A DNA stretch of 64,000 bases from JACVRW01 sp963812415 (GCA_963812415.1 CAWEVH010000026.1:62001-126000), one strand, 5' to 3'; counted from the stretch's first letter, positions 9,093 to 17,471 are shown. Translations and numbers: made by a program. The notes: generated by a model not told the origin, from the sequence alone.

Positions 9093-9181
9093 CGGAGGGG
9101 GAGGGATTCGAACCCTCGGTGGACCGAAAGGCGCACAACGGTTTTCGAGACCGCCCCGTTCAACCACTCCGGCACCCCTCC
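9093..9181 (-). tRNA. tRNA-Ser (anticodon CGA)
   Basis: On the minus strand the acceptor stem GGAGGGG pairs with CCCCTCC, followed by discriminator G. A D-arm, an anticodon stem with the loop CTCGAAA (anticodon CGA, reading UCG), a long variable arm typical of class II tRNAs (Ser), and a T-arm GAGGG-TTCGAAT-CCCTC are all visible. Total length 89 nt. CCA is not encoded in the DNA. Confidence 0.96.
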
Positions 9182-9228
9182 GGGACCTGGAGATCATAGG
9201 GGCGTCGGCGATATCCGCCGGGCCGGGT

Positions 9229-10950
9229 CTACAGCACCAGGCCCGCCTCGAGCAGCCCGTCGAGCTCCTCGGGTGGCAGGGGGCGGGAGAAGAGGAAGCC
9301 CTGGCCGATCCGGCACTCGAGGTCGCGCAGGGCCGAGGCGTGGTCGTCGGTCTCGATGCCCTCCGCCACGACCTGCATCGAAAGCGCGGCGCCCATCGCC
9401 AGGGCGGCGGCCACCAGCGCGGTGTCGGGCGAGTCGGGGCCCATGCCCTGGACGAACGAGCGGTCGATCTTGAGCACGTCGGCCGGCATGTGGCGCAGCT
9501 GGTCCAGCGAGGAGTAGCCGGTGCCGAAGTCGTCGATCGCCACGCAGACGCCCGCGAGGCTCAGCTCGCGCAGTGCGCGGAAGCCGGAGTCGCGGTCCGC
9601 CATCGCGGTGCTCTCGGTGACCTCGATGCAGAGGCAGGAGGGGTCGATCGCGGTGCGGCGGACGGCGCCGAGCACGGTGCTCACGATGTCCGGGTGGGAG
9701 AGCTCGCGCGCGCCGAGGTTCACCGACAGGCGCAGTCCGGCGGTCTCCTCGCGGTCCTGCCAGGTGCGCAGCCGGCGGCAGACCTCGCCGACGGCCCAGC
9801 TGCCGATCTCCACGATCAGCCCGCTCTCCTCGGCGACCTCGAGAAACGTCCCCGGTGCGAGCAGGCCGCGCTCGGGATGCTCCCAGCGCAGCAGGGCCTC
9901 GGCGCCGATCATGCGGCCGCTGACCAGGTCGACCTGCGGCTGGTAGTGGAGCCGCAGCTCGCCGTGCTCGATCGCGCGCTGGAGCTCCTGCTCCACCTCG
10001 AGCGCCTTCACGGCCCGCTCGCGCATGCCCGTGTCGAAGAGCTCGGCGCGCGAGCCGCCGCGCTCCTTGGCGCGGTACATCGCGGCGTCGGCGTCCTCGA
10101 CCAGGCGCTCCACGTCCACGGTCTCGCCGGGCTCGGCCAGCGCGACGCCGATGCTCGCCGACAGCCGCAGCTCGGCCGCGCCGATCCGGATCGGCTCGGC
10201 GAGCGGGCGCTGCAGGCGATCCGCCACACCCACGGCCTCGAGCACTCCCCCGAGCGACTCGCACAGGATCGTGAACTCGTCGCCGCCGAAGCGGGCCACG
10301 GTGTCCTCGGGGCGGAGCGTGGCTCGCAGCCGGCGCGCCACCTCGCGCAGCACCTCGTCGCCGGCGGCGTGGCCGAGGCTGTCGTTGATGCGCTTGAAGC
10401 GGTCGAGGTCCAGGAAGAAGACGGCGGTGCTGGCGTCCTGGTCGCGGCGCGACAGCGCGTGGGCGAGCCGGTCGGCGAAGAGGCCGCGGTTCGGCAGGCC
10501 GGTGAGCGAGTCGTAGAGCGCCAGGTGCTCGAGCTCGGCCTCCATGCGCTTGCGGTCGGTCACGTCGAGGAAGACGCCATAGAAGAGCGGCGGCTCGCGA
10601 TCACCCACGCCGCGCACGACGGTCATCTCGTCGCGGATCCAGGCCCAGCGCCCGTCGGCGGTCCGCAGGCGGTACTCCTGCACGAGCGCGTGGCCCGAGC
10701 GCGCGCATTCGGCCTCGTTCTCGGTCACGCGCCCGTAGTCGTCCGGGTGCACGAGGCGGTCCCACATCGCGTCGTCCGCCATCCATTCCTCGCGCGTGTA
10801 TCCGAGCACGCGCTCGATCGAGGGGCTGATGTAGGCGCAGCGGGCGTCGAGACCGGGCTCGTACACGTACGCGACGGACGGCAAGCCCTCGGGCAGGGGC
10901 CCGTACCTCGCCTCAATCGTGCGAAGCGCGCGCTCGCGATCCGAAGACAT
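9229..10950 (-). CDS. PAS-GGDEF-EAL cyclic-di-GMP signalling protein
   Basis: 573 residues from ATG 10950 (MSSDRERALRTIE). An N-terminal PAS domain (YISPSIERVLGYTREEW to FYGVFLDVTDRKRMEAELE) leads into a GGDEF domain with an intact active site, ARFGGDEFTILCE, and then an EAL domain with EALLRWEHPERG and DDFGTGYSSLDQLRHMP. Both catalytic signatures look complete, so the protein could make or break c-di-GMP, with the PAS domain setting the balance. No transmembrane segment is seen, so it should be cytoplasmic. Confidence 0.94.
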   Translation of the reverse strand: MSSDRERALRTIEARYGPLPEGLPSVAYVYEPGLDARCAYISPSIERVLGYTREEWMADDAMWDRLVHPDDYGRVTENEAECARSGHALVQEYRLRTADGRWAWIRDEMTVVRGVGDREPPLFYGVFLDVTDRKRMEAELEHLALYDSLTGLPNRGLFADRLAHALSRRDQDASTAVFFLDLDRFKRINDSLGHAAGDEVLREVARRLRATLRPEDTVARFGGDEFTILCESLGGVLEAVGVADRLQRPLAEPIRIGAAELRLSASIGVALAEPGETVDVERLVEDADAAMYRAKERGGSRAELFDTGMRERAVKALEVEQELQRAIEHGELRLHYQPQVDLVSGRMIGAEALLRWEHPERGLLAPGTFLEVAEESGLIVEIGSWAVGEVCRRLRTWQDREETAGLRLSVNLGARELSHPDIVSTVLGAVRRTAIDPSCLCIEVTESTAMADRDSGFRALRELSLAGVCVAIDDFGTGYSSLDQLRHMPADVLKIDRSFVQGMGPDSPDTALVAAALAMGAALSMQVVAEGIETDDHASALRDLECRIGQGFLFSRPLPPEELDGLLEAGLVL

Positions 10951-10982
10951 CGCGGTTGTATCGGCAGGAACGGGCCCGACCA

Positions 10983-11447
10983 CTAGCGACGGGAGGCAAA
11001 GAACGCGCGCAGGAGGGCGGCCGCCTCGTCGGCGAGCAGCCCTCCGGTGACCACCGGGCGGTGGTTGAGGCGCGGCTCGGCCAGCACGTCCAGCACGCTG
11101 CCCGCCGCTCCGGCCTTCGGGTCGTCGGCCGCGTACACGACGCGCGGCACCCGGCCGAGCACGATCGCGCCCGCGCACATCGCGCACGGCTCGAGCGTGA
11201 CGTAGAGCGCCGTGTCGAGCAGCCGCCAGCCGCCGAGCCGCTTGGACGCCTCGCGCAGGGCGAGGATCTCCGCGTGCGCGGTGGGGTCGCCGCGCAGCTC
11301 GCGCTCGTTCCGTGTGGCGGCCACCACCTCGCCGCCGTGGACGACCACCGCCCCGATCGGCACGTCGTCGTGCTCGACCGCGCGCTCGGCCTCGCGCAGC
11401 GCGAGGTGCATGAAGTACTCGTCGCGCGGGAACAGGCCGCTGATCAA
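10983..11447 (-). CDS. tadA: tRNA-specific adenosine deaminase TadA
   Basis: 154 residues from a TTG at 11447, chosen because it keeps the conserved DEYFMHLALREAERA start and overlaps the upstream gene's stop as TTGA; an ATG at 11411 would remove that segment. Zinc ligands are HAE (His about residue 58, with catalytic Glu 60) and PCAMC (Cys 88 and 91). TadA converts A34 to inosine in tRNA-Arg(ACG). A guanine/cytosine deaminase of the same fold is less likely given the strong TadA pattern TLEPCAMCAGAIVLGRV. Confidence 0.93.
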   Translation of the reverse strand: MISGLFPRDEYFMHLALREAERAVEHDDVPIGAVVVHGGEVVAATRNERELRGDPTAHAEILALREASKRLGGWRLLDTALYVTLEPCAMCAGAIVLGRVPRVVYAADDPKAGAAGSVLDVLAEPRLNHRPVVTGGLLADEAAALLRAFFASRR

Positions 11448-12550
11448 GGGGCCACCAGCCGGCGGCCCAGGTAGCGCTCGGCCGCCCGCAGCCCCTCCAG
11501 CGCTCCCAGGCGCCCGGCGAGCCGCACCCCGGCCGCCGCCAGCGACATCGGGGAGGGCCGTACGCCGCCCAGCTGCCCGCCCTCGATCAGCTCGCGGTAC
11601 CAGGCGATGGTCGCCTTGAGCGTCTGGTCGAGCGGGCGCGCGCGGTAACCGAGCTCGCGGCGCGCCTTGGCGGACGAGTAGCGCCAGCTCTGCGCCATGA
11701 GGACGACGCCCTGCGGCGAGATCAACATCGGCAGGCCGAGCTCGTCGACGGCGCGGGCGAGGTCGGCGGTCTCGGGCGGCAGCACCACCAGCGGGTGGTG
11801 CACCCCGGACAGCGCCGCAACGCGCTCGAAGAGCTCGGTCCAGCGCAGGTCGCGACCGCCCAGCACGTAGCGCTCGCCGGGCGCCCCGCGCTCTGCGGCC
11901 AGCAGGTGCCCCTTGGCCACATCGCGCACGTCGACGACGTTCGTCTCCCCGTCCACGATCGCGGGGAGTCGGCCGCGCAGGTAGTTGCCGATCATGCGCG
12001 TGGAGGTCTCGCCCGGTGCGCTCCGGTCGAGCGCGGGCCCGAAGACGTAGGAGGGGTTCACGATCACGACCTCGACGCCGAGCCGCGCGCCCGCCGCGAG
12101 CGCCTCCGCCTCGCCCTCGTGCTTGGCGTCCGGGTAGGAGAGCCCGAGCCCGGCACCGCGATACACGTCCTCCTCGTTGCCCGCGCGGTCGCCCGGCGCG
12201 GGACCGATCCCGGCGACGCTCGAGGTGAGCACCACGCGCCGCACGCCCTCGGCCGCGGCGGCCTCCACGGTCAGCCGCGGCGCCAGCGCGTTCACGCGCC
12301 AGACCCGCTCGGCCGGCCGCGAGCCAACGTAGCCGACGCAGTGGAACACGATCTCGCAGCCCCGCACGGCCCGCCGGAGCGCTCCGCGGTCGAGCACGTC
12401 GGCCTTCACGAGCTCGGGCTCCAGGTCGCCAAGCCGGGCCAGCCGGCGCTCGTCGCGATAGGTCGCGCGTACGGGTCCGAGGCGCTCGGACGCAAGCTTC
12501 GTCACGTGCGCGCCGATGAAACCGGTGGCCCCGGTCACGCAAACCGTCAC
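11444..12550 (-). CDS. NAD(P)-dependent epimerase / dihydroflavonol-reductase-like protein
   Basis: 368 residues, GTG start at 12550. Extended SDR fold: nucleotide-binding GATGFIGAHV at the N-terminus, the Ser of LTSSVAGIG, and the Tyr-x3-Lys pair in YPDAKHEGE. Resembles bacterial hopanoid-associated sugar epimerases and dihydroflavonol-4-reductases, but the substrate cannot be read off. It is translationally coupled to tadA (TTGA). A distant paralogue of the same type sits at 38175-39433. Confidence 0.86.
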   Translation of the reverse strand: MTVCVTGATGFIGAHVTKLASERLGPVRATYRDERRLARLGDLEPELVKADVLDRGALRRAVRGCEIVFHCVGYVGSRPAERVWRVNALAPRLTVEAAAAEGVRRVVLTSSVAGIGPAPGDRAGNEEDVYRGAGLGLSYPDAKHEGEAEALAAGARLGVEVVIVNPSYVFGPALDRSAPGETSTRMIGNYLRGRLPAIVDGETNVVDVRDVAKGHLLAAERGAPGERYVLGGRDLRWTELFERVAALSGVHHPLVVLPPETADLARAVDELGLPMLISPQGVVLMAQSWRYSSAKARRELGYRARPLDQTLKATIAWYRELIEGGQLGGVRPSPMSLAAAGVRLAGRLGALEGLRAAERYLGRRLVAP

Positions 12551-12612
12551 AACTTCGGCCGACCGGGGTTGTTCTCAGGCTCGTACACTCGAAGGAGCAC
12601 CGTACCCCCTAC

Positions 12613-13923
12613 ATGCCGATCCGCTTTTCCCCCTCTCTGCTCGCGGCACTGGTAGCGCTGGCGGCGCTCGCGCTGCCGGCGGGAGCTGCGGCGAGCGACT
12701 ACGTGCCGGGCGAGGTGATCGTCCACTACGAGGACGGCACGAGCGCGCACACCGAGGCGAGCGTGGAGGACCGCACCGGCACGGTCACCGAGCAGACGAT
12801 CCCCGGCGGCTCCGATCAGCTCGCCATCGAGGACGGCGACTCCGTGCGCCAGACGATCGACGAGCTCGAGGCGCAGCCGAACGTGGCCTACGCGGTGCCG
12901 AACTGGCGCGCGCACGCGGCCGCGTTCACACCGAACGACCCGGGCTTCCGCCTCCAGTGGAACCTGTTCGACACCTGGGGCATCAACATGCCCGAGGCCT
13001 GGGACCTCGCCAGCCAGCTCGGCGCGCCCGGCGGCCGCGGCGCGGTGGTGGCGGTGCTCGACAGCGGCGTGGCCTTCGAGAGCCGCGGGCGCTTCAAGCG
13101 CGCGCCCGACCTGCGCCGCAAGGGGTTCGTGCGGCCATACGACTTCATCGGCCGCGACCGTCACCCCAACGACTCCTTCGGCCACGGCACCCACGTGGCG
13201 GGCACGATCGCCCAGCGCACGGGCAACCGCCTGGGCACGGCGGGGATCGCCTACAACGCGCAGATCATGCCACTGCGGGTGCTCGACGACGAGGGCTCCG
13301 GCGACTCGGCGGCCATCTCCCGCGCGATCCGCTACGCCGCCAAGTACAAGGCCGACGTGATCAACCTCTCCCTCGAGTTCCCCGCCGAGGTGCGGGCGAG
13401 CGAGATCCCCGACGTGCTCTCCGCCCTGCGCCGCGCGCGCCGCGCCGGCGTGGTGGTGGTGGCGGCGGCGGGCAACCAGGCGGACCCCGAGGTCGCCTAT
13501 CCCGCTCGGGCGTCGTCTGTGATCGCCGTGGGGGCGACCACGATCAGCGGCTGCCAGGCCGACTACTCGAACGGCGGGAGCGACCTCGACCTGGTGGCTC
13601 CCGGCGGGGGCGCGGACGCCCCCAACACGGACAGCGCATGGGACGTCGCGCACTGCCGCGTGGACGCGAACGGCCGCTCCATCTACCAGCAGACCTTCAC
13701 CAGCGGGGTGCGCCGCTTCGGGCTGCCGGGCGGCTACGAGGGGACCTCGATGGCGAGCCCGCACGTGTCCGCCATCGCGGCCCTCGTGATCGGCACCAAC
13801 CGGCTGGGCCCCGACCCCGGACCGCGCGCGATCGAGGAGCATCTCGAGGCCACCTCGCGGCCGACCGACCGCCCCGACCGCTACGGCGCCGGGCTGGTCG
13901 ACGCGGCAGCAGCGTTGCGCTAA
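12613..13923 (+). CDS. Secreted subtilisin-like serine protease (S8 family)
   Basis: 436 residues with a signal peptide (about 1-28, ending PAGAAAS). Next is a short propeptide-like region (YVPGEVIVHYEDG, as in fervidolysin-type pro-domains), then the S8 catalytic domain. The catalytic triad is visible: Asp about 150 (VAVLDSGVAF), His about 191 (FGHGTHVAGTIA) and Ser about 379 (GTSMASPHVSAIAAL), plus the oxyanion Asn in AAAGNQ. No cell-wall anchor follows, so it is probably released. Divergent from the epimerase gene; an AAGGAG sits upstream of the ATG. Confidence 0.94.
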   Translation: MPIRFSPSLLAALVALAALALPAGAAASDYVPGEVIVHYEDGTSAHTEASVEDRTGTVTEQTIPGGSDQLAIEDGDSVRQTIDELEAQPNVAYAVPNWRAHAAAFTPNDPGFRLQWNLFDTWGINMPEAWDLASQLGAPGGRGAVVAVLDSGVAFESRGRFKRAPDLRRKGFVRPYDFIGRDRHPNDSFGHGTHVAGTIAQRTGNRLGTAGIAYNAQIMPLRVLDDEGSGDSAAISRAIRYAAKYKADVINLSLEFPAEVRASEIPDVLSALRRARRAGVVVVAAAGNQADPEVAYPARASSVIAVGATTISGCQADYSNGGSDLDLVAPGGGADAPNTDSAWDVAHCRVDANGRSIYQQTFTSGVRRFGLPGGYEGTSMASPHVSAIAALVIGTNRLGPDPGPRAIEEHLEATSRPTDRPDRYGAGLVDAAAALR

Positions 13924-13935
13924 GCCCGGCGGCTC

Positions 13936-14379
13936 TTAGGTCGTCCGGATGATCATCACGCTGCAGGGCGCGTGATGGGAGACCTTGTTCGGCACGCTGC
14001 CGAGCAGGAAGCGCTTGGCTCCGGTCATTCCCTTGTTGCCGACCACGATCAGGTCCGCGTTCGTCTCCTCGGCCACGTCGAGGATGGCGTCGGCCGGATC
14101 GCCCTCGCGCGCGTGGATCTCCACCTCGATGCCCTTCGCCTCGAGCACCTGCGCGGCCTTGGTCAGCGTCTCGTTCACGTCCTCGCGCGGGTTGACCATC
14201 CACTGAAGGTCGTCGGGCACCTGGTCGCGTTCCTCCCTGAGCCGCCCCTCCGGCACCGGCTCGTAGGCGCTCACGAGATGAACCTTCGCGCTCAGCTGCT
14301 CGGCCAGCTCGGTCGCCTGTCGCACCGCTTCCGAAGCGGTGCCCGATCCGTCAGTTCCCACCACCATCGAAGCGAACAC
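13936..14379 (-). CDS. Universal stress protein (UspA family)
   Basis: 147 residues from GTG 14379 (VFASMVVGTDGSGTAS), preferred because a GGGAGGGAGG ribosome-binding site lies just upstream; ATG 14367 is the alternative. A single Usp domain ends in the ATP-binding signature VVGNKGMTGAKRFLLGSVPN followed by KVSHHAPCSVMII. Divergent from a response regulator across a palindromic promoter region. Confidence 0.92.
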   Translation of the reverse strand: MFASMVVGTDGSGTASEAVRQATELAEQLSAKVHLVSAYEPVPEGRLREERDQVPDDLQWMVNPREDVNETLTKAAQVLEAKGIEVEIHAREGDPADAILDVAEETNADLIVVGNKGMTGAKRFLLGSVPNKVSHHAPCSVMIIRTT

Positions 14380-14421
14380 AGCCCTCCCTCCCGGTTCTTG
14401 CGCAGTCCTCAACCGAAAATC

Positions 14422-14463
14422 ATCATAAAACCATTGGCCGCCTGGCCAAAGAGCGGCTATGTT
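14422..14463. promoter_or_regulatory. Divergent promoters sharing a palindrome (uspA / response regulator)
   Basis: A perfect inverted repeat TTGGCC-GCCT-GGCCAA occupies 14434-14449. Each arm can serve as the -35 hexamer (TTGGCC) of a divergent promoter. Rightward: TATGTT at 14458-14463, spacer 18, only 8 nt before the response-regulator ATG (probably leaderless). Leftward: TATGAT at 14422-14427 on the minus strand, spacer 16, toward uspA. A dimeric regulator bound to the palindrome would control both genes at once. Confidence 0.6.
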
Positions 14464-14471
14464 TGCCAGCA

Positions 14472-15101
14472 ATGTCCACTACACCCACGAGGTGTCTGGC
14501 CGTGGACGACCATCCGACCGTGAGGCAAGGACTCGGCCTCATGTTCGGCCACACACCCGACCTGGAGCTGGTCGGGAGCGTCGAAAACGGCGAAGGCGTG
14601 ATCGACGCCGTGGCCCGCCTGCGCCCGCAGGTGGTGATCATGGACGTGCGCCTGCCGGGAATCGACGGCATTTCGGCGGTCAAGCGGATCGCCGAGGCGG
14701 CGCCCGAGGTGCAGACGGTGATGTTCTCGGCCTACGGGGACAAGCGCCTGCTCTCGGACGCGATCGCCGCCGGAGCCCGGGGCTACGTGCTGAAGGGCTC
14801 CCCGCCGGAGGACCTGCTGCGGGCGATCCGCACCGTTCAGGGCGGCAAGCCGTTCGTCGACCCCTCACTCTCGCCGGCGCTCCTGATGAACCAGGTGGGC
14901 CCCGACGCGCCGCTGTCGGAGCGCGAGCGCGAGATCCTCCAGCTGCTGGCGGAGGGCCTCCACACCGAGGAGGTCGCGCGCCGGATCGGCCTCTCGACCG
15001 AGACGGTGAAGTCGGACACCAAGCGCGCGATCCTCAAGCTCGAGGCCGACACGCGCGTGCACGCCGTGGCGATCGCGCTCCGCCAGGCGATGATCGAGTA
15101 G
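14472..15101 (+). CDS. Orphan NarL/LuxR-type response regulator
   Basis: 209 residues from ATG 14472 (MSTTPTRCLAVDDHP). Receiver domain with phospho-acceptor Asp about residue 58 (VVIMDVRLPGIDG) and Lys in ARGYVLKGSPPEDLL; C-terminal LuxR helix-turn-helix (PLSEREREILQLLAEGLH, EEVARRIGLSTETVKSDTK). No sensor kinase is adjacent. The shared promoter suggests it regulates, or is co-regulated with, the divergent uspA. Confidence 0.93.
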   Translation: MSTTPTRCLAVDDHPTVRQGLGLMFGHTPDLELVGSVENGEGVIDAVARLRPQVVIMDVRLPGIDGISAVKRIAEAAPEVQTVMFSAYGDKRLLSDAIAAGARGYVLKGSPPEDLLRAIRTVQGGKPFVDPSLSPALLMNQVGPDAPLSEREREILQLLAEGLHTEEVARRIGLSTETVKSDTKRAILKLEADTRVHAVAIALRQAMIE

Positions 15102-15126
15102 CGGCCCGATTTGCCAGGATGGCGGG

Positions 15127-15219
15127 GTGGAGCAGCCCCGCTTCTGGATCGTCGTTCAGGTGCTGATCGTGATCTTCACGCTAATCGGCATGGTGATCGC
15201 GATCACGAAGCTGGCCTGA
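15127..15219 (+). CDS. Single-helix small membrane protein
   Basis: A 30-codon frame from GTG 15127: a short polar start (VEQPRFW) and one clean hydrophobic helix (IVVQVLIVIFTLIGMVIAI) ending TKLA. It lies 25 bp behind the response regulator and its stop overlaps the end of the convergent AI-2E gene. The hydrophobic pattern is too regular to be accidental, but there is no family to name. Confidence 0.45.
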   Translation: MEQPRFWIVVQVLIVIFTLIGMVIAITKLA

Positions 15220-16336
15220 GCGGCGGCGCCTCCTCCTCGGCCGGCTCGAGCTCGCGCTCCAGGCTCTCCGGGAGGTCGATCTCGGCGCGGCGGCGCTCGG
15301 CCTCGGCCTCGTCGAGCGGCTTGACCCAGAACTCCTCGACGCAGATCACGAGCAGCGCGAGGATCGGCACCGCCACGAACAGGCCGACGAAGCCGAACAG
15401 CTGTCCCACGACCACCACGCCGACGGCGATCAGGGCCGGGTGCAGCCGGGTGCGCTGCGCCATCACGACCGGGATCGTCACGTTGCTCTCGAGCTGCTGC
15501 ACGACGATGTAGACGACGAGCGTGAGAATCGCCTTGCCGGGCGAGTCGGTGAGCGCGAACAGCACCGGCGGGATCGCGCCGGCGATCGCGCCGAAGTAGG
15601 GCACGACCACGAGCAGCGCCGACAGCACCGCGAAGAAGATCGCGAAGTCGAGCCCGATGGCCGTCAGGCCGATCCACAGCAGCACGAACGTGACCAGCAT
15701 GTCGATGGCCACGCCCTCCATCCAGCCGATCCAGGCGCGGCGGATTCGCATCAGCACGAGGCGCGCGTGCGCGCGCCGCCCGGGCGTGAACAGGCTCAGC
15801 ATGCCGTTCACGAGCGGCTCGGGGCGCACCGCCATGTAGTAGGCGGTGATCAGGATGAGGATGAGGGCGCCGAGCACGCCCGCCACGTTCACCCCGATCG
15901 AGGTGATCGGGCCGATCAGCCGTTCGGGGTCGTCGGTGTAGTCCTCGACGAAGTTCTGGACCCTGTCCCCCACCTCCCCCGGATCCTGGCCCGTCACGTC
16001 GGCGTAGAGCTCCTCGAGGTCGGTCACGATGCTCGGGACCGCCTCCACGAACTCGTCCGTCTGGTCCACGAACGGCGGGATCAGCAGGTAGATCACGAGC
16101 ACGACCGCCGCGACTCCGCCGACCAGCGCCAGCAGGGCGCCGATAGCTCGCGGGATCTTGTGGCGCTCGAGCCGCGTGGCCGCCGCCGCGAGCGGGATCG
16201 CGACCACGATCGTGATCAGGATGGCCAGCAGCAGCGTGACGAGCTGGCGGAAGAGCAGACCGAACAGGAGCAGTCCGGCCGCAAGGAGAACCGCGCGGTA
16301 GGCGACCTGATGCGACGGTGTCCGTTCCTCAGTCAC
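15203..16336 (-). CDS. AI-2E family transporter (PerM-like)
   Basis: 377 residues, GTG start at 16336. Typical family layout: an N-terminal pair of helices, a helix and a soluble stretch (DEFVEAVPSIVTDLEELYADVTG), then a helix-rich C-terminal half with VVPYFGAIAGAIPPVLFAL and the conserved tail region TIPVVMAQRTRLHPALIAVGVVV, about 8 transmembrane segments in all. Members export autoinducer-2 or act as Na+/H+ antiporters; which applies here is unknown. The C-terminus is an acidic cytoplasmic tail. An inverted repeat sits at its promoter. Confidence 0.9.
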   Translation of the reverse strand: MTEERTPSHQVAYRAVLLAAGLLLFGLLFRQLVTLLLAILITIVVAIPLAAAATRLERHKIPRAIGALLALVGGVAAVVLVIYLLIPPFVDQTDEFVEAVPSIVTDLEELYADVTGQDPGEVGDRVQNFVEDYTDDPERLIGPITSIGVNVAGVLGALILILITAYYMAVRPEPLVNGMLSLFTPGRRAHARLVLMRIRRAWIGWMEGVAIDMLVTFVLLWIGLTAIGLDFAIFFAVLSALLVVVPYFGAIAGAIPPVLFALTDSPGKAILTLVVYIVVQQLESNVTIPVVMAQRTRLHPALIAVGVVVVGQLFGFVGLFVAVPILALLVICVEEFWVKPLDEAEAERRRAEIDLPESLERELEPAEEEAPPLRPAS

Positions 16337-16342
16337 CGCTAC

Positions 16343-16357
16343 CGCTTACGGTAAGCG
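16343..16357. promoter_or_regulatory. Inverted repeat at AI-2E gene promoter
   Basis: CGCTTAC-G-GTAAGCG, a perfect 7+1+7 palindrome, ends 6 bp before the GTG of the AI-2E family gene. On the minus strand it contains a -10-like TACCGT 11 nt before the start, so a bound repressor would block initiation. Likely operator; the regulator is unknown. Confidence 0.5.
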
Positions 16358-16396
16358 ATCGGGTGGCCGCATCCCGGTCGCGCGGGGACACGGCCT

Positions 16397-16420
16397 GCCC
16401 CGGGGCCGAAGCCCCGGGGC
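16397..16420 (-). terminator. Strong GC hairpin downstream of csbD
   Basis: GCCCCGGGGC-CGAA-GCCCCGGGGC: a perfect 10-bp stem with a CGAA loop, just past the stop of the CsbD gene and without a U-tract. It lies 40-60 bp upstream of the AI-2E start as well, so it also insulates that gene. Confidence 0.6.
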
Positions 16421-16428
16421 GGCGTGTG

Positions 16429-16617
16429 TCAGGTCCGGCGCTCCAGGTCGGCCACATCCTGGGCCTTCTCGTCGGCCCGCTCCTGCGCCTCGGCGAGCTT
16501 CTCCTTCTCCTCGCCCTTGCGCTCCTCGCGGCGCCCCTGAGAGCGCATCGAGGCGTCGCCGCTGAGGTCGCCGGCCGCCTTCTTGGCCCGGCCAGTGATC
16601 TTGTCGAGGATGCTCAC
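16429..16617 (-). CDS. CsbD-family stress protein
   Basis: 62 residues, GTG start at 16617 preceded by a good GAAGGAG ribosome-binding site. Begins VSILDKITGRAKKAAGDL, the CsbD signature, and continues as a highly charged, Glu/Lys/Arg-rich helix. CsbD proteins are small general-stress proteins of unknown biochemistry. Divergent from the acyltransferase gene. Confidence 0.85.
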   Translation of the reverse strand: MSILDKITGRAKKAAGDLSGDASMRSQGRREERKGEEKEKLAEAQERADEKAQDVADLERRT

Positions 16618-16695
16618 AGTCGTTCGCTCCTTCGGTCGAGTCGGGGGCTCGGGTACCCGTTCCGTTCCCACCGGAAACCGGTGTACGGTGCGCCG

Positions 16696-17427
16696 GTGAC
16701 CAACGACGAGGCGCACCGCCTCGCGCGCGGGAAGGGGGTGTCGCGGCCTCTCTATGCGCTGGTGCGGGCGCTGCTCGTGCCGTTCCTGCGGATCTGGTTC
16801 CGGATGCACGTGTCGGGCGCCGAGCACGTGCCGGCCGAGGGCGCGGCGATCGTCGCGCCGAACCACAAGAGCTTCCTCGACTCGTTCTTCATCGCGGCGT
16901 GCACCAAGCGGCAGCTGCGCTTCATGGCGAAGACCGAGCTGATCGAGGCACGCTACGGCCGGCTGCTCGTGCGCCTCGGGGCCTTCCCCGTGCGGCGCGG
17001 CGAGTCGGACGCCGACGCCCTCGAGACCGCCCGCGAGATCCTCCGCCAGGGCGGCCTGCTGGCGCTCTTCCCCGAGGGCACGCGCATACGTGATCCGGAG
17101 GGGCTCGGCCACCCTCGGCGCGGCGCGGGGCGGATCGCGCTCGAGATGGGAGCCCCGCTCGTGCCATGCGCGATCACGGGCACCGAGAAGCTCTTCCTCG
17201 GGCCGTTTCCGAAGCCGCGGCGAGTGCAGGTCGCGTTCTCCGAGCCGATCCCGGTCCACCACCTCGCCTCCACGCCGGACGCGGCCTCGCAGCTCGTCGA
17301 GGGCACCCTCTGGCCGGAGGTCGAGGGCGAGTACCGGCGCCTGCGGGCACGGCCGACGCTGATCGCCGCGGCGTTGGCGGCGCTCGGGATCGGCAGCGGG
17401 CTGCTCATCCGGCGTCGGCGCCGCTGA
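16696..17427 (+). CDS. 1-acyl-glycerol-3-phosphate acyltransferase (PlsC family)
   Basis: 243 residues from GTG 16696 (VTNDEAHRLARGKG), with a -10-like TACGGT six bp upstream. Acyltransferase motifs: NHKSFLDS (His-x4-Asp catalytic pair), GAFPVRRGESD, and FPEGTRIRDPEGLG. A hydrophobic helix at the C-terminus (LIAAALAALGIGSGLLI) before RRRRR suggests membrane anchoring. Should add a fatty acyl chain in phospholipid synthesis. A second PlsC-type gene is at 51676. Confidence 0.9.
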   Translation: MTNDEAHRLARGKGVSRPLYALVRALLVPFLRIWFRMHVSGAEHVPAEGAAIVAPNHKSFLDSFFIAACTKRQLRFMAKTELIEARYGRLLVRLGAFPVRRGESDADALETAREILRQGGLLALFPEGTRIRDPEGLGHPRRGAGRIALEMGAPLVPCAITGTEKLFLGPFPKPRRVQVAFSEPIPVHHLASTPDAASQLVEGTLWPEVEGEYRRLRARPTLIAAALAALGIGSGLLIRRRRR

Positions 17428-17458
17428 CGGGGTGGCCGCCGCCGTCCGGGCGCGGGTC

Positions 17459-17464
17459 TAGCGT
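17459..17464 (+). promoter_or_regulatory. -10 element of nucS (leaderless)
   Basis: TAGCGT ends 7 nt before the nucS GTG at 17472. The same spacing (TAnnnT, 6-10 nt before the start codon, no ribosome-binding site) recurs at many genes in the window and is the usual form of actinobacterial leaderless promoters. Confidence 0.45.
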
Positions 17465-17471
17465 CCTCGCG

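Noticed and set aside
8755..10986. 743-codon open frame on the plus strand
   Set aside because: Antisense shadow of the PAS-GGDEF-EAL gene and the tRNA; its composition is Ala/Arg/His-rich without motifs.
16318..16695. N-terminal extension of the PlsC protein at 16696
   Set aside because: It would cover the terminator and the CsbD gene; GTG 16696 is preceded by a -10 element.
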